From Phycisphaerales bacterium UBA7812 (GTDB taxonomy: Bacteria; Planctomycetota; Phycisphaerae; Phycisphaerales; UBA1924), in the NCBI GenBank assembly GCA_002480345.1, contig DLBY01000022.1:1-24312 (forward strand): a DNA stretch of 24,312 nucleotides. Direction: 5' to 3'. A program made the position numbers and the translations under genes. Of this stretch, positions 1-7,487 are shown in pieces (the first letter of the stretch is position 1; each line of letters opens with the position of its first letter). Under the pieces are notes generated by a model. It made no database searches. It saw only the letters and a list, made by a program, of their open reading frames with translations, and was not told the origin of the DNA.

Positions 1-454
1 CCACGAAGAGAAGGTCGCCTTCGCTAAGGGTGCCGTCCAGCCCGGTGGTCTCGACGCAGACTTCCTGATCAGGCGGGATGCCCGAGAGTTCGATCGTACC
101 GACGGACACATACGAGCCGGAAGAGATTTCGAGCGTTGTGTTCTCGAGCGGCTGAGCGGTCAGGATGTTGCCTTCGGCGTCGCGGATGGTGATCGCGGCG
201 AGAGCGTCGGCTCGGGGCATCGGTTCGGGCGTTCGCAGGAAGATCGTGCCGCCGCCGGACCACGCTTCGGCAGACCGGCAGGTCGCGCCGTTGATCGCGA
301 GTTCGACGGCGCTCTCCCGGACGGCACGGACGCCGAAGATGAACGATCCCGCGACAGTGAGCGCGATGCCGAGGAAGCACGCGGCGGCGACGCCGAGCCA
401 GATCCAGCCGCTGGCGCTCGTTGCGGCGTGTTTCGGCGTGCGTGTGGAGCCCAT
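1..454 (-). CDS. Membrane-anchored hypothetical protein, 3' end outside the window
   Basis: An open frame runs from the ATG at 454-452 to the left edge without a stop, giving 151 visible residues; the C-terminus is missing. I do not recognise a family. Residues 1-16 are polar and basic, residues about 17-41 form one hydrophobic segment (WIWLGVAAACFLGIAL and onward) that is either a signal anchor or an uncleaved signal peptide, and the rest reads as an exported beta-rich domain with two cysteines (C59 and C133) that could pair outside the membrane. It follows gltX on the same strand after 39 nt. No Shine-Dalgarno is visible, but TACGCT lies 6 nt before the ATG, so it may have its own leaderless transcript. 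Coding status rests on the hydrophobic helix, sensible composition and good fit to the flanking gene; function is unknown. Confidence 0.7.
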   Translation of the reverse strand, partial: MGSTRTPKHAATSASGWIWLGVAAACFLGIALTVAGSFIFGVRAVRESAVELAINGATCRSAEAWSGGGTIFLRTPEPMPRADALAAITIRDAEGNILTAQPLENTTLEISSGSYVSVGTIELSGIPPDQEVCVETTGLDGTLSEGDLLFV

Positions 455-493
455 GGGTGCAGCGTACGGCGAGCCCGGTGCGGGCGTTCCGTG

Positions 494-2254
494 TCAGACG
501 CTCTCCGGCGAGAAGTTGTGGGCGAGACAGCGCTCGATGCGGGCGAGCGTCTCATCCTTCCCGACCAGCGCGAGGCTGAGGCCCAGAGGCGGGCTGACGG
601 CGGCGCCCGTGAGGGCGATGCGGAGGGGCTGGGCGGCCTTGCCCATGCCGCAGCCTTCGGTCTCGGCGAAACGGTGGATCGCGTCCTCGATCGCGTCGGG
701 TGTCCACTCGTCGATCGCGGCGAGCGCGTCGCGGGTCTTGGGCAGCACATCGAGACCCGAGGGCTCGCCCTTGAGCATGTGCTTCTTGGCGCTCTTGGCG
801 TCGTAGGTGATCGACGCGCGGTCGAGCCACGCGAACGCGATCGCGTCCTTCGCGTCGCGGAGGGTCTTGGCGCGCGGGCGCGTTGCGGCGGAGGCGGTGG
901 CCCAGCGGTCGGTGTCGGCGGCGCCCCACGACGCGAGCTCGGGATCGAACCGCTCCGCCCAGGCGAGCCACTCGGCGGCGAACGCCTCGTCGGTCATGTG
1001 GTGCTGGATGGTGTCGGCGTTGAAAGCGAGGAGCTTCTCGCGGTCGAACTTGCTGTTGGATTTTCCGATCCGCTCGAGGCTGAAGTGCTCCGCGAGGAAG
1101 CCCATGTCGAAGCGTTCGAGGTCGGTGCCGTCTTCGTTCTTGAGCCCGGGGTTCCAGCCCAGCAGGGCGAGGAAGTTGCAGAGCACACCGGGCAGGTAGC
1201 CCGCGGCGCGGAAGTCCTCGACATCGATCTCGGGCAGGTGCAGATCGAGCAACGACGCGACCGCGACGAGCTGGTCGCGCCCGAGCTGGCGCTGCTTGTC
1301 CTTGAGCCACCCCTTGAAGGTGTCTTCGGTCAGGTCGAGCACAGCGTGGGGCTGGCGGTCGCGCCCGGATTCGATGAGCGACGCGACGGAATCGAGCTTC
1401 GCGTCGCGGACGGCCTTCTTCGCGGCCTTGTCCTTGTCGCGCTTGCTCATCTTCGTGGAATCGAGGTTGAAGATCAGCGGCATGTGGGCGTATTCGGGGG
1501 TGTCGAACCCGAGGGCCCGTTGCAGGGCGATGTGCTTGGGCGTGTTGTTGAGGTGTTCCTGTCCGCGGAGGACATGGGTCACGCCCATGAGCGCGTCGTC
1601 GACGACGACCGCGAAGTGGTAGGTCGGGAAGCCGTCCTGCTTGCGGATGACGAAGTCGTCGAGTTCCTCGTAGGGGAAGGTGACCTCTCCCAGCACGCGG
1701 TCGTTGACGGTGATCGGTGTCTCGGGGAACTTGAGGCGCAGGACATGGGGTTCGGTCTTCGCGCGTTCGATCGCGGCGGCGTGGTCATAGTCCGCGGCCT
1801 GCCGATAGATGAAGGTCTTCTTCTCGGCTTCGGAGGCCTTGCGCATCGCCCCGAGCTGCTCGGGGGTGTCGAAGGCGGGGTAGGCGAGACCCGCGTCGAG
1901 CAGCTGCTCGAAGAAGCGGTCGTAGGTCTCGCGGCGTTGGGACTGGTAGTAAGGGCCGACGCCCCGGCTGTCACCGCCGCGGGTGATGCCGCCCTCGACG
2001 AACTCGGGCCCGTCGTCCCAAGTGATGCCGAGCCAGGCGAGGTCTTCGAGGATGCCCCTCGCGGCGTCCTCGGAGGACCGGGCCTGATCGGTGTCCTCGA
2101 TGCGGAGCAGGAATCGGCCGTCCTCTCCCGCGGCGGCGCCGTCGTGTCGGACGCGCTGCGCGAAGGCCCAGCAGAAGAGCGCGGTGCGGGCGCCCCCGAT
2201 GTGGAGGTGCCCGGTCGGGGAAGGGGCGAAGCGTGTGACGGTGGGGGTGCTCAT
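494..2254 (-). CDS. gltX: Glutamyl-tRNA synthetase (glutamate--tRNA ligase)
   Basis: Class I aminoacyl-tRNA synthetase that charges tRNA-Glu (and tRNA-Gln where GatCAB is used) in the cytoplasm. The protein is 586 residues from the ATG at 2254; an in-frame GTG four codons upstream is less likely because the family starts just before TRFAPSPTG. The HIGH signature is GHLHIGG (15-21), RGQEH is at 230-234, and KMSKR at 268-272. The usual family length is about 470-500; the excess is mainly a charged insertion of about 70 residues (273-345) between KMSKR and the conserved FRAAGYLP segment (348-355). The zinc-binding cysteines found in many bacterial GluRS are absent (AYPAFDT at 124-130 stands in that place). 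The anticodon-binding domain is C-terminal (about 390-586). The start lies back to back with the lipoprotein gene at 2323. No Shine-Dalgarno is visible. Confidence 0.96.
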   Translation of the reverse strand: MSTPTVTRFAPSPTGHLHIGGARTALFCWAFAQRVRHDGAAAGEDGRFLLRIEDTDQARSSEDAARGILEDLAWLGITWDDGPEFVEGGITRGGDSRGVGPYYQSQRRETYDRFFEQLLDAGLAYPAFDTPEQLGAMRKASEAEKKTFIYRQAADYDHAAAIERAKTEPHVLRLKFPETPITVNDRVLGEVTFPYEELDDFVIRKQDGFPTYHFAVVVDDALMGVTHVLRGQEHLNNTPKHIALQRALGFDTPEYAHMPLIFNLDSTKMSKRDKDKAAKKAVRDAKLDSVASLIESGRDRQPHAVLDLTEDTFKGWLKDKQRQLGRDQLVAVASLLDLHLPEIDVEDFRAAGYLPGVLCNFLALLGWNPGLKNEDGTDLERFDMGFLAEHFSLERIGKSNSKFDREKLLAFNADTIQHHMTDEAFAAEWLAWAERFDPELASWGAADTDRWATASAATRPRAKTLRDAKDAIAFAWLDRASITYDAKSAKKHMLKGEPSGLDVLPKTRDALAAIDEWTPDAIEDAIHRFAETEGCGMGKAAQPLRIALTGAAVSPPLGLSLALVGKDETLARIERCLAHNFSPESV

Positions 2255-2262
2255 GGTCCCGT

Positions 2263-2268
2263 ACACTA
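2263..2268 (-). promoter_or_regulatory. Candidate -10 box for gltX
   Basis: TAGTGT read on the minus strand ends 8 nt before the gltX ATG. Transcription from it would start within a base or two of the start codon, and there is no Shine-Dalgarno. No convincing -35 is seen. The same bases read on the plus strand contain TACACT (2262-2267), which could serve the divergent lipoprotein gene. Confidence 0.35.
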
Positions 2269-2322
2269 TTCACGAGCGGGCGGTGTCGTGCGCTCGCCCG
2301 GAGGTTCGGAAGGGAGGACGGC

Positions 2323-2961
2323 ATGGTCCGATTGCTGCCGATCGTGTTGGGGCTCGGGATGATGCTGGTGCTCGCGGGGTGCGCGTCGGCGCCCAGTGAG
2401 GACGAGGCAGCGCCGGCGCTCGCCGCCGCGAGCCCGGTTCAGGTCCAGTTGCTCGTTGTTGCGATCGACGGGGAGCGATTCCGCAACACGACCGACGCGC
2501 GCTGGCTCCAGTCGTTCCTGACAAACGAGGCGCGGGATGTCGAGGTCGCGCTCTCGCGGACCGACGACCTTTTGCTCGAGGCGAAGCGTCGCCTGCGCAG
2601 CGCACCGGGCATCGAGTTCATCCGCGAGCCTGTTGTCGTGGTCCGACCCGGATCGCCCGCGACGGTCACCACCGCGATGGGGACAGGATCCGCGCTCGCG
2701 ATCACCGTCCGGCCCCGGGAGGTCCGGGAGGGCGTCTACGAGATCAGCCCGCGCATCGCGTTCACGCACGACCAATCGGGGGGGACGGGCGAGATGAACG
2801 GGGTGACCTTCCGGGCGCCCGCGGTCCGGTACGGGACCGTTCCGCTGACGGTCCCCGCCGGGGAGGCCCGCGCGGTGCGCATGCGGCGGGAGATCGGGTC
2901 GACGATCCGCCCGTCGGATCTGCAGGTGTTCGTGTTCGCCAAGCTCACGCCCGCGGGCTGA
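2323..2961 (+). CDS. Small lipoprotein with secretin-like beta domain
   Basis: A 212-residue protein with a clear lipoprotein signal: hydrophobic residues 4-18 and a lipobox LAGC with the lipidated cysteine at C20. The start is fixed by a strong Shine-Dalgarno, AGGGAGG, 5 nt before the ATG. After a short Ala/Glu-rich linker (21-38) the chain alternates in a way that resembles the beta domain of secretins: VQLLVVAID (41-49), then EPVVVVRPGSPATV (102-115), then ITVRPREVREGVYEISPRI (127-145), then a strand with VPLTVPAGEARAV (173-185). Secretins use these strands to build an outer-membrane channel, but this protein is far shorter than a full secretin, so an orphan domain or pilotin-like partner is possible. 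That assignment is inference from the strand pattern only; the lipoprotein call is firm. It is followed at 137 nt by the EF-G-like gene, which seems to have its own promoter. Confidence 0.85.
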   Translation: MVRLLPIVLGLGMMLVLAGCASAPSEDEAAPALAAASPVQVQLLVVAIDGERFRNTTDARWLQSFLTNEARDVEVALSRTDDLLLEAKRRLRSAPGIEFIREPVVVVRPGSPATVTTAMGTGSALAITVRPREVREGVYEISPRIAFTHDQSGGTGEMNGVTFRAPAVRYGTVPLTVPAGEARAVRMRREIGSTIRPSDLQVFVFAKLTPAG

Positions 2962-3016
2962 GGGACGAATCGCGGGAAAAGAACCCCGGAGCATCCACAA
3001 TTGGTGGCGGATCGTT

Positions 3017-3022
3017 TATACT
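3017..3022 (+). promoter_or_regulatory. Candidate -10 box of the EF-G-like gene
   Basis: TATACT is one of the best -10 matches in this GC-rich window. It stands 75 nt before the ATG at 3098 and just upstream of the structured leader. A -35 at normal spacing is not evident (TTGGTG at 3001 is only 10 nt away). Confidence 0.45.
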
Positions 3023-3028
3023 TCAGGG

Positions 3029-3067
3029 CCGCGCTCGGCGTGCCCGAAGGAGGTCGGGCGGGCGCGG
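3029..3067 (+). promoter_or_regulatory. Structured leader with an AGGAGG loop
   Basis: Two nested stems can form in the mRNA leader of the EF-G-like gene: an outer CCGCGC (3029-3034) with GCGCGG (3062-3067), and an inner GCCCGA (3042-3047) with TCGGGC (3054-3059). The loop of the inner stem is exactly AGGAGG (3048-3053), a perfect Shine-Dalgarno core that is 44 nt from the start codon and has no start codon of its own at proper distance. The working Shine-Dalgarno is GGGAGG at 3084-3089. Confidence 0.45.
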
Positions 3068-3097
3068 CTGTCGAACTCTTCTCGGGAGGCTTACCCC

Positions 3098-5170
3098 ATG
3101 GCTGTGCGCAACCCCGCTGATATCCGCAACATCATCCTGACCGGCCAGAGCGGCGCGGGGAAGACCACGCTGAGTGAGCGTTTGCTCTTCGAGGCGGGGG
3201 AGACGACCCGTCTGGGCTCGGTCGAGGAGGGCAACACCGTCAGCGACTGGCGCGACAGCGAGAAGGCCCACCACCAGTCGCTCTACACGACGGTGATGCA
3301 CTTCGAGCACGAGAAGCACACGGTGAACATGATCGACGCGCCGGGCACGCCCGACTTTATCGGGCACGCGATCGCGGCGTTCCCCGCGATCGAGACGGTG
3401 TGCGTCGTCGTCGACGCGGCGAAGGGCATCGAGCCCGTGACGCGTCGGATGATGAATGTCGCCAAGCAGCGCAACCTTCCCCGGATGGTGATCATCAACA
3501 AGATCGACGAATCGGGTGTCGACCTGGAGGGCGTGACGGAGGCGATCCGCGAGGAGTTCGGCGCCGAGTGCCTGCCGGTGAATCTGCCCAAGGCGGACCT
3601 GAGCGATGTCGTGCCGGTGTTCGACGAGGAGGTCGACGAGCCGACCGTGTTCTCGTCGGAGCCCGACGCGCACCAGCAGATCGTCGAGCAGATCGTGGAG
3701 ATGCAGGACGACCTGATGACGCAGTACCTCGAAGAGGGCAGCGACGAGAACATCGACAAGGGCGTGCTGCACGACGCGTTCGAGGCGGCGCTGCGGGATG
3801 CGCACCTCGTGCCGATCTGCTATTGCTCCGGGAAGACGGGCGCCGGTATCAAGAACCTGATGCATGTCATCGCGAGCCTGCTGCCCAGCCCGCTGGAGGG
3901 CAACCCGCGTCCGTTCCTCCGCGAGACGGACGGGGTCGAGGTCGAGTTCCACGCGGAGGCGGACCCCGACAAGCCCGTGCTCGCGCATGTGTTCAAGGTG
4001 GCGACCGACAAGCATGTGGGCAAGCTGGGCGTGTTCCGCGTGCACCAGGGCACGGTGCGCGCAAAGAGCGAGCTGATCATCGACGACCACAAGAAGGCGG
4101 CGCGGATCGGGCACATCGTCAAGCGTCAGGGCAAGGACCACGAGGAGGTCGAGGCGCTGGGGCCAGGCGACATCGGCGCCGTCACCAAGATCGACGATCT
4201 CCACTTCGACGCGACGCTGCACCAGGACCACGACATGGACTCGGTGCACCTGCGCCCGCTCCCGCTGCCCAAGCCCATGTATGGGCTCGCGATCGAGCTC
4301 AAGAACCACGCGGACGAGACCAAGTTCGGCTCGGCGATCCACAAGTTCATGGACGAGGACCCCTGCCTGAAGCTCGAGCGCATCGCGGCGACCAAGCAGA
4401 CCGTCCTGCGCGGGCTGGGCGAGACCCACCTCCGCGTCGTGATCGAGCGGTTGAAGGAAGAGTCGGGCATCGAGCTCGAGTTCAGCGCGCCCAAGGTCGC
4501 CTACAAGGAGACCATCCGCGGGAAGGCGGAGGGGCACCACCGGCACAAGAAGCAGACGGGCGGCGCGGGCCAGTTCGGCGAGGTCTACCTCCGCGTCGAA
4601 CCCCTCAACGGCGAGGCCGCCGACGCGGGAGAGGAATTCGAGTTCGTCAACGCGACCGTGGGCGGCTCGATCCCCAGGCAGTTCATGCCCGCGATCGAGA
4701 AGGGTGTGCGGCAGGCGCTCTCCGACGGCGCGGTTGCGGGCTATCCCATGACGGGCGTGAAGGTCGAGGTCTACGACGGCAAGTACCACTCCGTGGATTC
4801 CAAGGAGATCGCGTTCGTCACCGCGGGCAAGAAGGCGTTCATCGACGCGGTGAACAAGGCGAGCCCCGCGCTGCTCGAGCCCTTCGTGACCGTCGAGGTC
4901 ACGGCGCCCTCGCAATACATGGGGGACCTCACGGGCGACATCTCGACCCGGCGCGGACGCGTGCAGGACACCAAGATGCTCCCGGGCGACCGGTGCACCG
5001 TCGTCGCGCAGGCGCCGCTCGCGGAGTTGCAGAACTACTCGACCGAGCTCAAGAGCATGACGCACGGCGCGGGCTCGTACACGATGGATTACAGCCACGA
5101 CGAGCCCTGCCCGCCGCATGTTCAGCAGGAGGTCATCGCCGCGTTCGAGGGGCACGGCGACGACGACTGA
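3098..5170 (+). CDS. Elongation factor G-like translational GTPase (EF-G paralogue)
   Basis: A 690-residue EF-G-type GTPase, full length for the family, with GGGAGG 8 nt before the ATG. The G domain shows G1 GQSGAGKT (16-23), G3 DAPG (80-83), G4 NKID (134-137) and G5 SGK (244-246). Domains II to V follow (about 285-690), including the domain IV segment GGAGQFGEVYLRVEPL and a domain V ending near 675. It differs from canonical EF-G at telling places: G1 is not GHxDHGKT/GHIDAGKT, switch I reads DWRDSEKAHHQ instead of the DWMEQEQERGITI type, and the catalytic histidine after DxPG is replaced by Thr84. This places it with the EF-G2/EF-G-like paralogues rather than the essential translocase; a second, canonical fusA should exist elsewhere. 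Possible roles known for paralogues are ribosome recycling or stress translation; the exact role here is not decided. The tail is acidic (GHGDDD). Confidence 0.93.
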   Translation: MAVRNPADIRNIILTGQSGAGKTTLSERLLFEAGETTRLGSVEEGNTVSDWRDSEKAHHQSLYTTVMHFEHEKHTVNMIDAPGTPDFIGHAIAAFPAIETVCVVVDAAKGIEPVTRRMMNVAKQRNLPRMVIINKIDESGVDLEGVTEAIREEFGAECLPVNLPKADLSDVVPVFDEEVDEPTVFSSEPDAHQQIVEQIVEMQDDLMTQYLEEGSDENIDKGVLHDAFEAALRDAHLVPICYCSGKTGAGIKNLMHVIASLLPSPLEGNPRPFLRETDGVEVEFHAEADPDKPVLAHVFKVATDKHVGKLGVFRVHQGTVRAKSELIIDDHKKAARIGHIVKRQGKDHEEVEALGPGDIGAVTKIDDLHFDATLHQDHDMDSVHLRPLPLPKPMYGLAIELKNHADETKFGSAIHKFMDEDPCLKLERIAATKQTVLRGLGETHLRVVIERLKEESGIELEFSAPKVAYKETIRGKAEGHHRHKKQTGGAGQFGEVYLRVEPLNGEAADAGEEFEFVNATVGGSIPRQFMPAIEKGVRQALSDGAVAGYPMTGVKVEVYDGKYHSVDSKEIAFVTAGKKAFIDAVNKASPALLEPFVTVEVTAPSQYMGDLTGDISTRRGRVQDTKMLPGDRCTVVAQAPLAELQNYSTELKSMTHGAGSYTMDYSHDEPCPPHVQQEVIAAFEGHGDDD

Positions 5171-5185
5171 GCGCGTCGGGCGGGA

Positions 5186-5770
5186 TCATTCACCGAACGC
5201 GTAGCCGAACGCGTCGATGTCGACCGCGAACTTCTCCGCGATCATATCGCGGAGCGCGGGGGTGTAATAGTCTGTGTAGGGTCGGCGTCCGCTCCCGGTG
5301 TTCCGCTTCTTGTGGGGCAGCGCGAGGGCGGGCGCGCCGATCCGTTCGCAGATCGTGCGGAAGTCGGTTTCGAGCGACTCGAACCGGCCCACGAAGTCGA
5401 CCGCGATCTCGCCCGACTCGTCGACGAGCCAATCACGCTGGTTGGTCTTGGGCGAGGGGTGCAGGCAGGTGTCGCTCGCGCGTTCGATCCACGCGCAGAA
5501 TGCCCCGAAGTCGGTCGGGGCGCCCACGCGTCCCCGTTCCTTGCGCAGGAAGAGCGAGACGACGCGGTCCCAGGGGTTGCGGACGAATCCGAACTTGAAG
5601 GCGCTCGCGAAGAAGGCGGGCCCTCCGGGTGTCGCGCCGAGCGCGCTCCGGATCTCGAGCAGATCGCGGTGCGGCTTGCCGACATGGGTGCACCGCAGCG
5701 CATCGGAGATGCTCGTCCCCGCGGTCTTGGGCACTTTCACGAAGACGCAGCGGTAGGGAACCGAGATCAT
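5186..5770 (-). CDS. Sulfotransferase family protein (PAPS-dependent, Sulfotransfer_2 type)
   Basis: A 194-residue protein with both signatures of PAPS-using sulfotransferases: the 5'-phosphosulfate loop VPKTAGTS (13-20) and the 3'-phosphate motif FVRNPWDRVVSLF (62-74). The C-terminal pattern RRPYTDYYTPALRDMI followed by FAVDIDAFGYAF is the usual end of bacterial carbohydrate sulfotransferases of this group, which sulfate glycans. The substrate cannot be read from the sequence; no glycosyltransferase neighbours are present. At 194 residues it is a compact member. The ATG at 5770 is used; GGAG stands 8 nt upstream. It lies 56 nt downstream of the PIN/TRAM gene on the same strand and could be co-transcribed, although TAGGAT at 5829-5824, overlapping the stop codon of that gene, might be a separate -10 box. 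It converges on the EF-G-like gene with 15 nt between stop codons. Confidence 0.92.
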   Translation of the reverse strand: MISVPYRCVFVKVPKTAGTSISDALRCTHVGKPHRDLLEIRSALGATPGGPAFFASAFKFGFVRNPWDRVVSLFLRKERGRVGAPTDFGAFCAWIERASDTCLHPSPKTNQRDWLVDESGEIAVDFVGRFESLETDFRTICERIGAPALALPHKKRNTGSGRRPYTDYYTPALRDMIAEKFAVDIDAFGYAFGE

Positions 5771-5823
5771 CGACGGGGCTCCGAGCGATCGCGACCCGCG
5801 CGGCGCGATGCCGGCGAGTCCGC

Positions 5824-5829
5824 ATCCTA
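5824..5829 (-). promoter_or_regulatory. Candidate -10 box of the sulfotransferase gene
   Basis: TAGGAT on the minus strand, overlapping the TAG stop of the upstream gene and about 54 nt before the sulfotransferase ATG. No clear -35 is seen at 16-18 nt. Confidence 0.3.
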
Positions 5830-7170
5830 TCGGCGCGGGTTGCGGGGGCTCTTGCGGCGCGAGGGCGAGACGGGCGGGTGCGGGCCGCGCTTCGGGGCGG
5901 TTTCCGGGGTGTCGTCCTCGCGACCCCCGGAGCCGTTCGTCGTGACGGGCTCGCGCCCGGCGTGCGGGGCCGCGTCGGGGGGGCTGATTCCGCCGTCGTC
6001 GCCGATGCGGCCGAAGATCATCCGCCCCGCCGCGGTCTGGAGGGAGCTCCGGACGGTGAGCGTCGCTTCGTCGCCGATCGCGTGCCCCCCGTCTTCCGCG
6101 ACGACCATCGTCCCGTCCTCGAGGTACCCGACTGCCTGGCCCGGCTGCTCGCCCGCCTTGATCAGGCGGACGGTGAGCGTTTCTCCCGGGACGAGCGCGG
6201 GCTTGAGCGCGTTCGCCAGCTCGTTGATGTTGAGCACGGGGATGTTGCGGAACCCCGCGATCCGCGCGAGCGCCACATCGCTGGTGGCGATCAGGCCCTG
6301 CACCTGCACCGCGAGTTCGACGAGCATCTGATCGACCGCCTTGCCCGGAACGGGCGTCTCATCGATCGTGACATCCATGGTCGCGCTGCGCTGCAGGCGG
6401 GAGATGACCTCGAGCCCGCGCCTGCCCTTGGCGCGCCGGAGCTTGTCGGATGAGTCCGCGAGCGTCTGGAGCTCGTCGACGACGAAGAACGGGATGACGA
6501 CCGGCGCCTGGAGGATGCCGGTTTCGCCCACATCCGCGATCCGCGCGTCGATGATCGCGCTGGTGTCCAGCAGCATCGGGCGCTGCCCCCGCAATTGCTT
6601 CGCGAACTCGACATACGGGATCACGAGGCGGAAATCGTCCTGCGTCTGCAGCACCGTCGAGATCCCCAGATAGCACAGGCTGATGCCCAGCAGGACCTTG
6701 ATCGTGTTCACGATCGGCGCGTTGTCCGCGAAGTCCCACGAGGTCGCGACCAGGTCGACCACGAACCCCAGCGCGATCGTCACGATCAGCCCCGCGACGA
6801 GACCGAAGATGATGCCCCCGAAGGTCTGCAGCTTCTTGTTGGGCGTGAGCACATCGACCGCGAGGAACCCCGCGGCCCCCACGATCACGAGCGTCAGGGG
6901 GAGCCACCATCGCGCCGCGAGGTCGAAGGTCAGGCCCGGGGAGACATCCTCGCCGAACTGGATCAGGTTCAGCAGCGTGACGGTGATGATGAGCACGACG
7001 AACGACCCGCGCAAGACGCGCAGGAGCAGGCTCTGCTGCCTCGCGGCCGCCTCGACGGGGTTCAGAAGCCGTCCCCCGCTCCGCCGGGGCCCCGCCTCGC
7101 TCGGCGCGTCGGGGCCGACCGGGGCGTCGTCGCTCGCGGAACGGTCGTGCTGTTCGTTCGATCGGGTCAT
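5827..7170 (-). CDS. Integral membrane PIN/TRAM domain protein (YacL-like)
   Basis: From the ATG at 7170 the protein has 447 residues. A polar N-terminus (1-50) is followed by four hydrophobic helices (about 53-72, 88-108, 115-143 and 155-173), a PIN nuclease domain (about 198-322) and a TRAM RNA-binding domain (about 326-388), then a disordered basic, Pro-rich tail. PIN acidic residues are in place: D202 (LLDTSAIID), E233 (VVDELQ), D280 and D298 (TSDVAL). This is the architecture of Bacillus YacL and its relatives, membrane-tethered proteins presumed to cut or bind RNA; the substrate is unknown. The frame stays open upstream to a GTG at 7332, but the extra 54 residues are unlike any family N-terminus, and AGGA stands 7 nt before the chosen ATG. 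The long basic tail (about 390-447) is an unusual addition. Confidence 0.93.
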   Translation of the reverse strand: MTRSNEQHDRSASDDAPVGPDAPSEAGPRRSGGRLLNPVEAAARQQSLLLRVLRGSFVVLIITVTLLNLIQFGEDVSPGLTFDLAARWWLPLTLVIVGAAGFLAVDVLTPNKKLQTFGGIIFGLVAGLIVTIALGFVVDLVATSWDFADNAPIVNTIKVLLGISLCYLGISTVLQTQDDFRLVIPYVEFAKQLRGQRPMLLDTSAIIDARIADVGETGILQAPVVIPFFVVDELQTLADSSDKLRRAKGRRGLEVISRLQRSATMDVTIDETPVPGKAVDQMLVELAVQVQGLIATSDVALARIAGFRNIPVLNINELANALKPALVPGETLTVRLIKAGEQPGQAVGYLEDGTMVVAEDGGHAIGDEATLTVRSSLQTAAGRMIFGRIGDDGGISPPDAAPHAGREPVTTNGSGGREDDTPETAPKRGPHPPVSPSRRKSPRNPRR

Positions 7171-7487
7171 GGGTGGGTCCTGCGGGTCCCGATTCGCCCC
7201 ATCCGGGCCGCCGGTTCTCCCGCGTCCCAGATTCGCCGGGTCGAATCGAGCCTTCACGCGGAGTGTACCGGGCCCGCGCGGGTGACCTAGCATCCCGCTC
7301 GACCCCCTCCGGTGACGGCCGGGCCCGGTCACGGGCGGCGCGTGAACCTGGTCAGGGCTTGACCGCAGCAGCCATAAGCGTTTGTCGTTCGGTGAACGGT
7401 TACCTGGCCGTCACCGGGAGGGGTCGTGCGCGCCCTGTGACCGATGCAGGCGTCGGGCCCCCATCCGCTCTGCCCACGCCGGGGGAA
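7171..7487. other. Intergenic region with clustered GGTGAC/GTCACC-like half-sites
   Basis: No gene is supported in these 317 bases. TACACT on the minus strand (7267-7262) is a possible -10 for the PIN/TRAM gene. Between 7281 and 7442 there are at least seven related elements: GGTGAC (7281, 7311), GGTCAC (7327), TTGACC (7359), GGTGAACGGTTACC (7391-7404), GTCACC (7410) and GTGACC (7437). One perfect small dyad, CGTTC-GGT-GAACG, is at 7386-7398. Such clustering could mark a regulator-binding region, but the motif is GC-rich and some hits are expected by chance. Confidence 0.35.

Noticed and set aside
428..2362. Long plus-strand open frame opposite gltX
   Set aside because: It is the GC-driven antisense shadow of a well-conserved gene; composition is Gly/Val/Glu/Arg-rich with no domain.
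3023..5155. 710-codon minus-strand frame opposite the EF-G-like gene, and a 732-codon plus-strand frame at 3400-5598
   Set aside because: Both are shadows of the conserved GTPase; their translations are Arg/Leu/His- or Arg/Gly-rich low-complexity chains.
7171..7332. N-terminal extension of the PIN/TRAM protein to a GTG at 7332
   Set aside because: The added 54 residues are Gly/Arg/Pro-rich, family proteins do not have them, and the ATG at 7170 has a Shine-Dalgarno-like AGGA.
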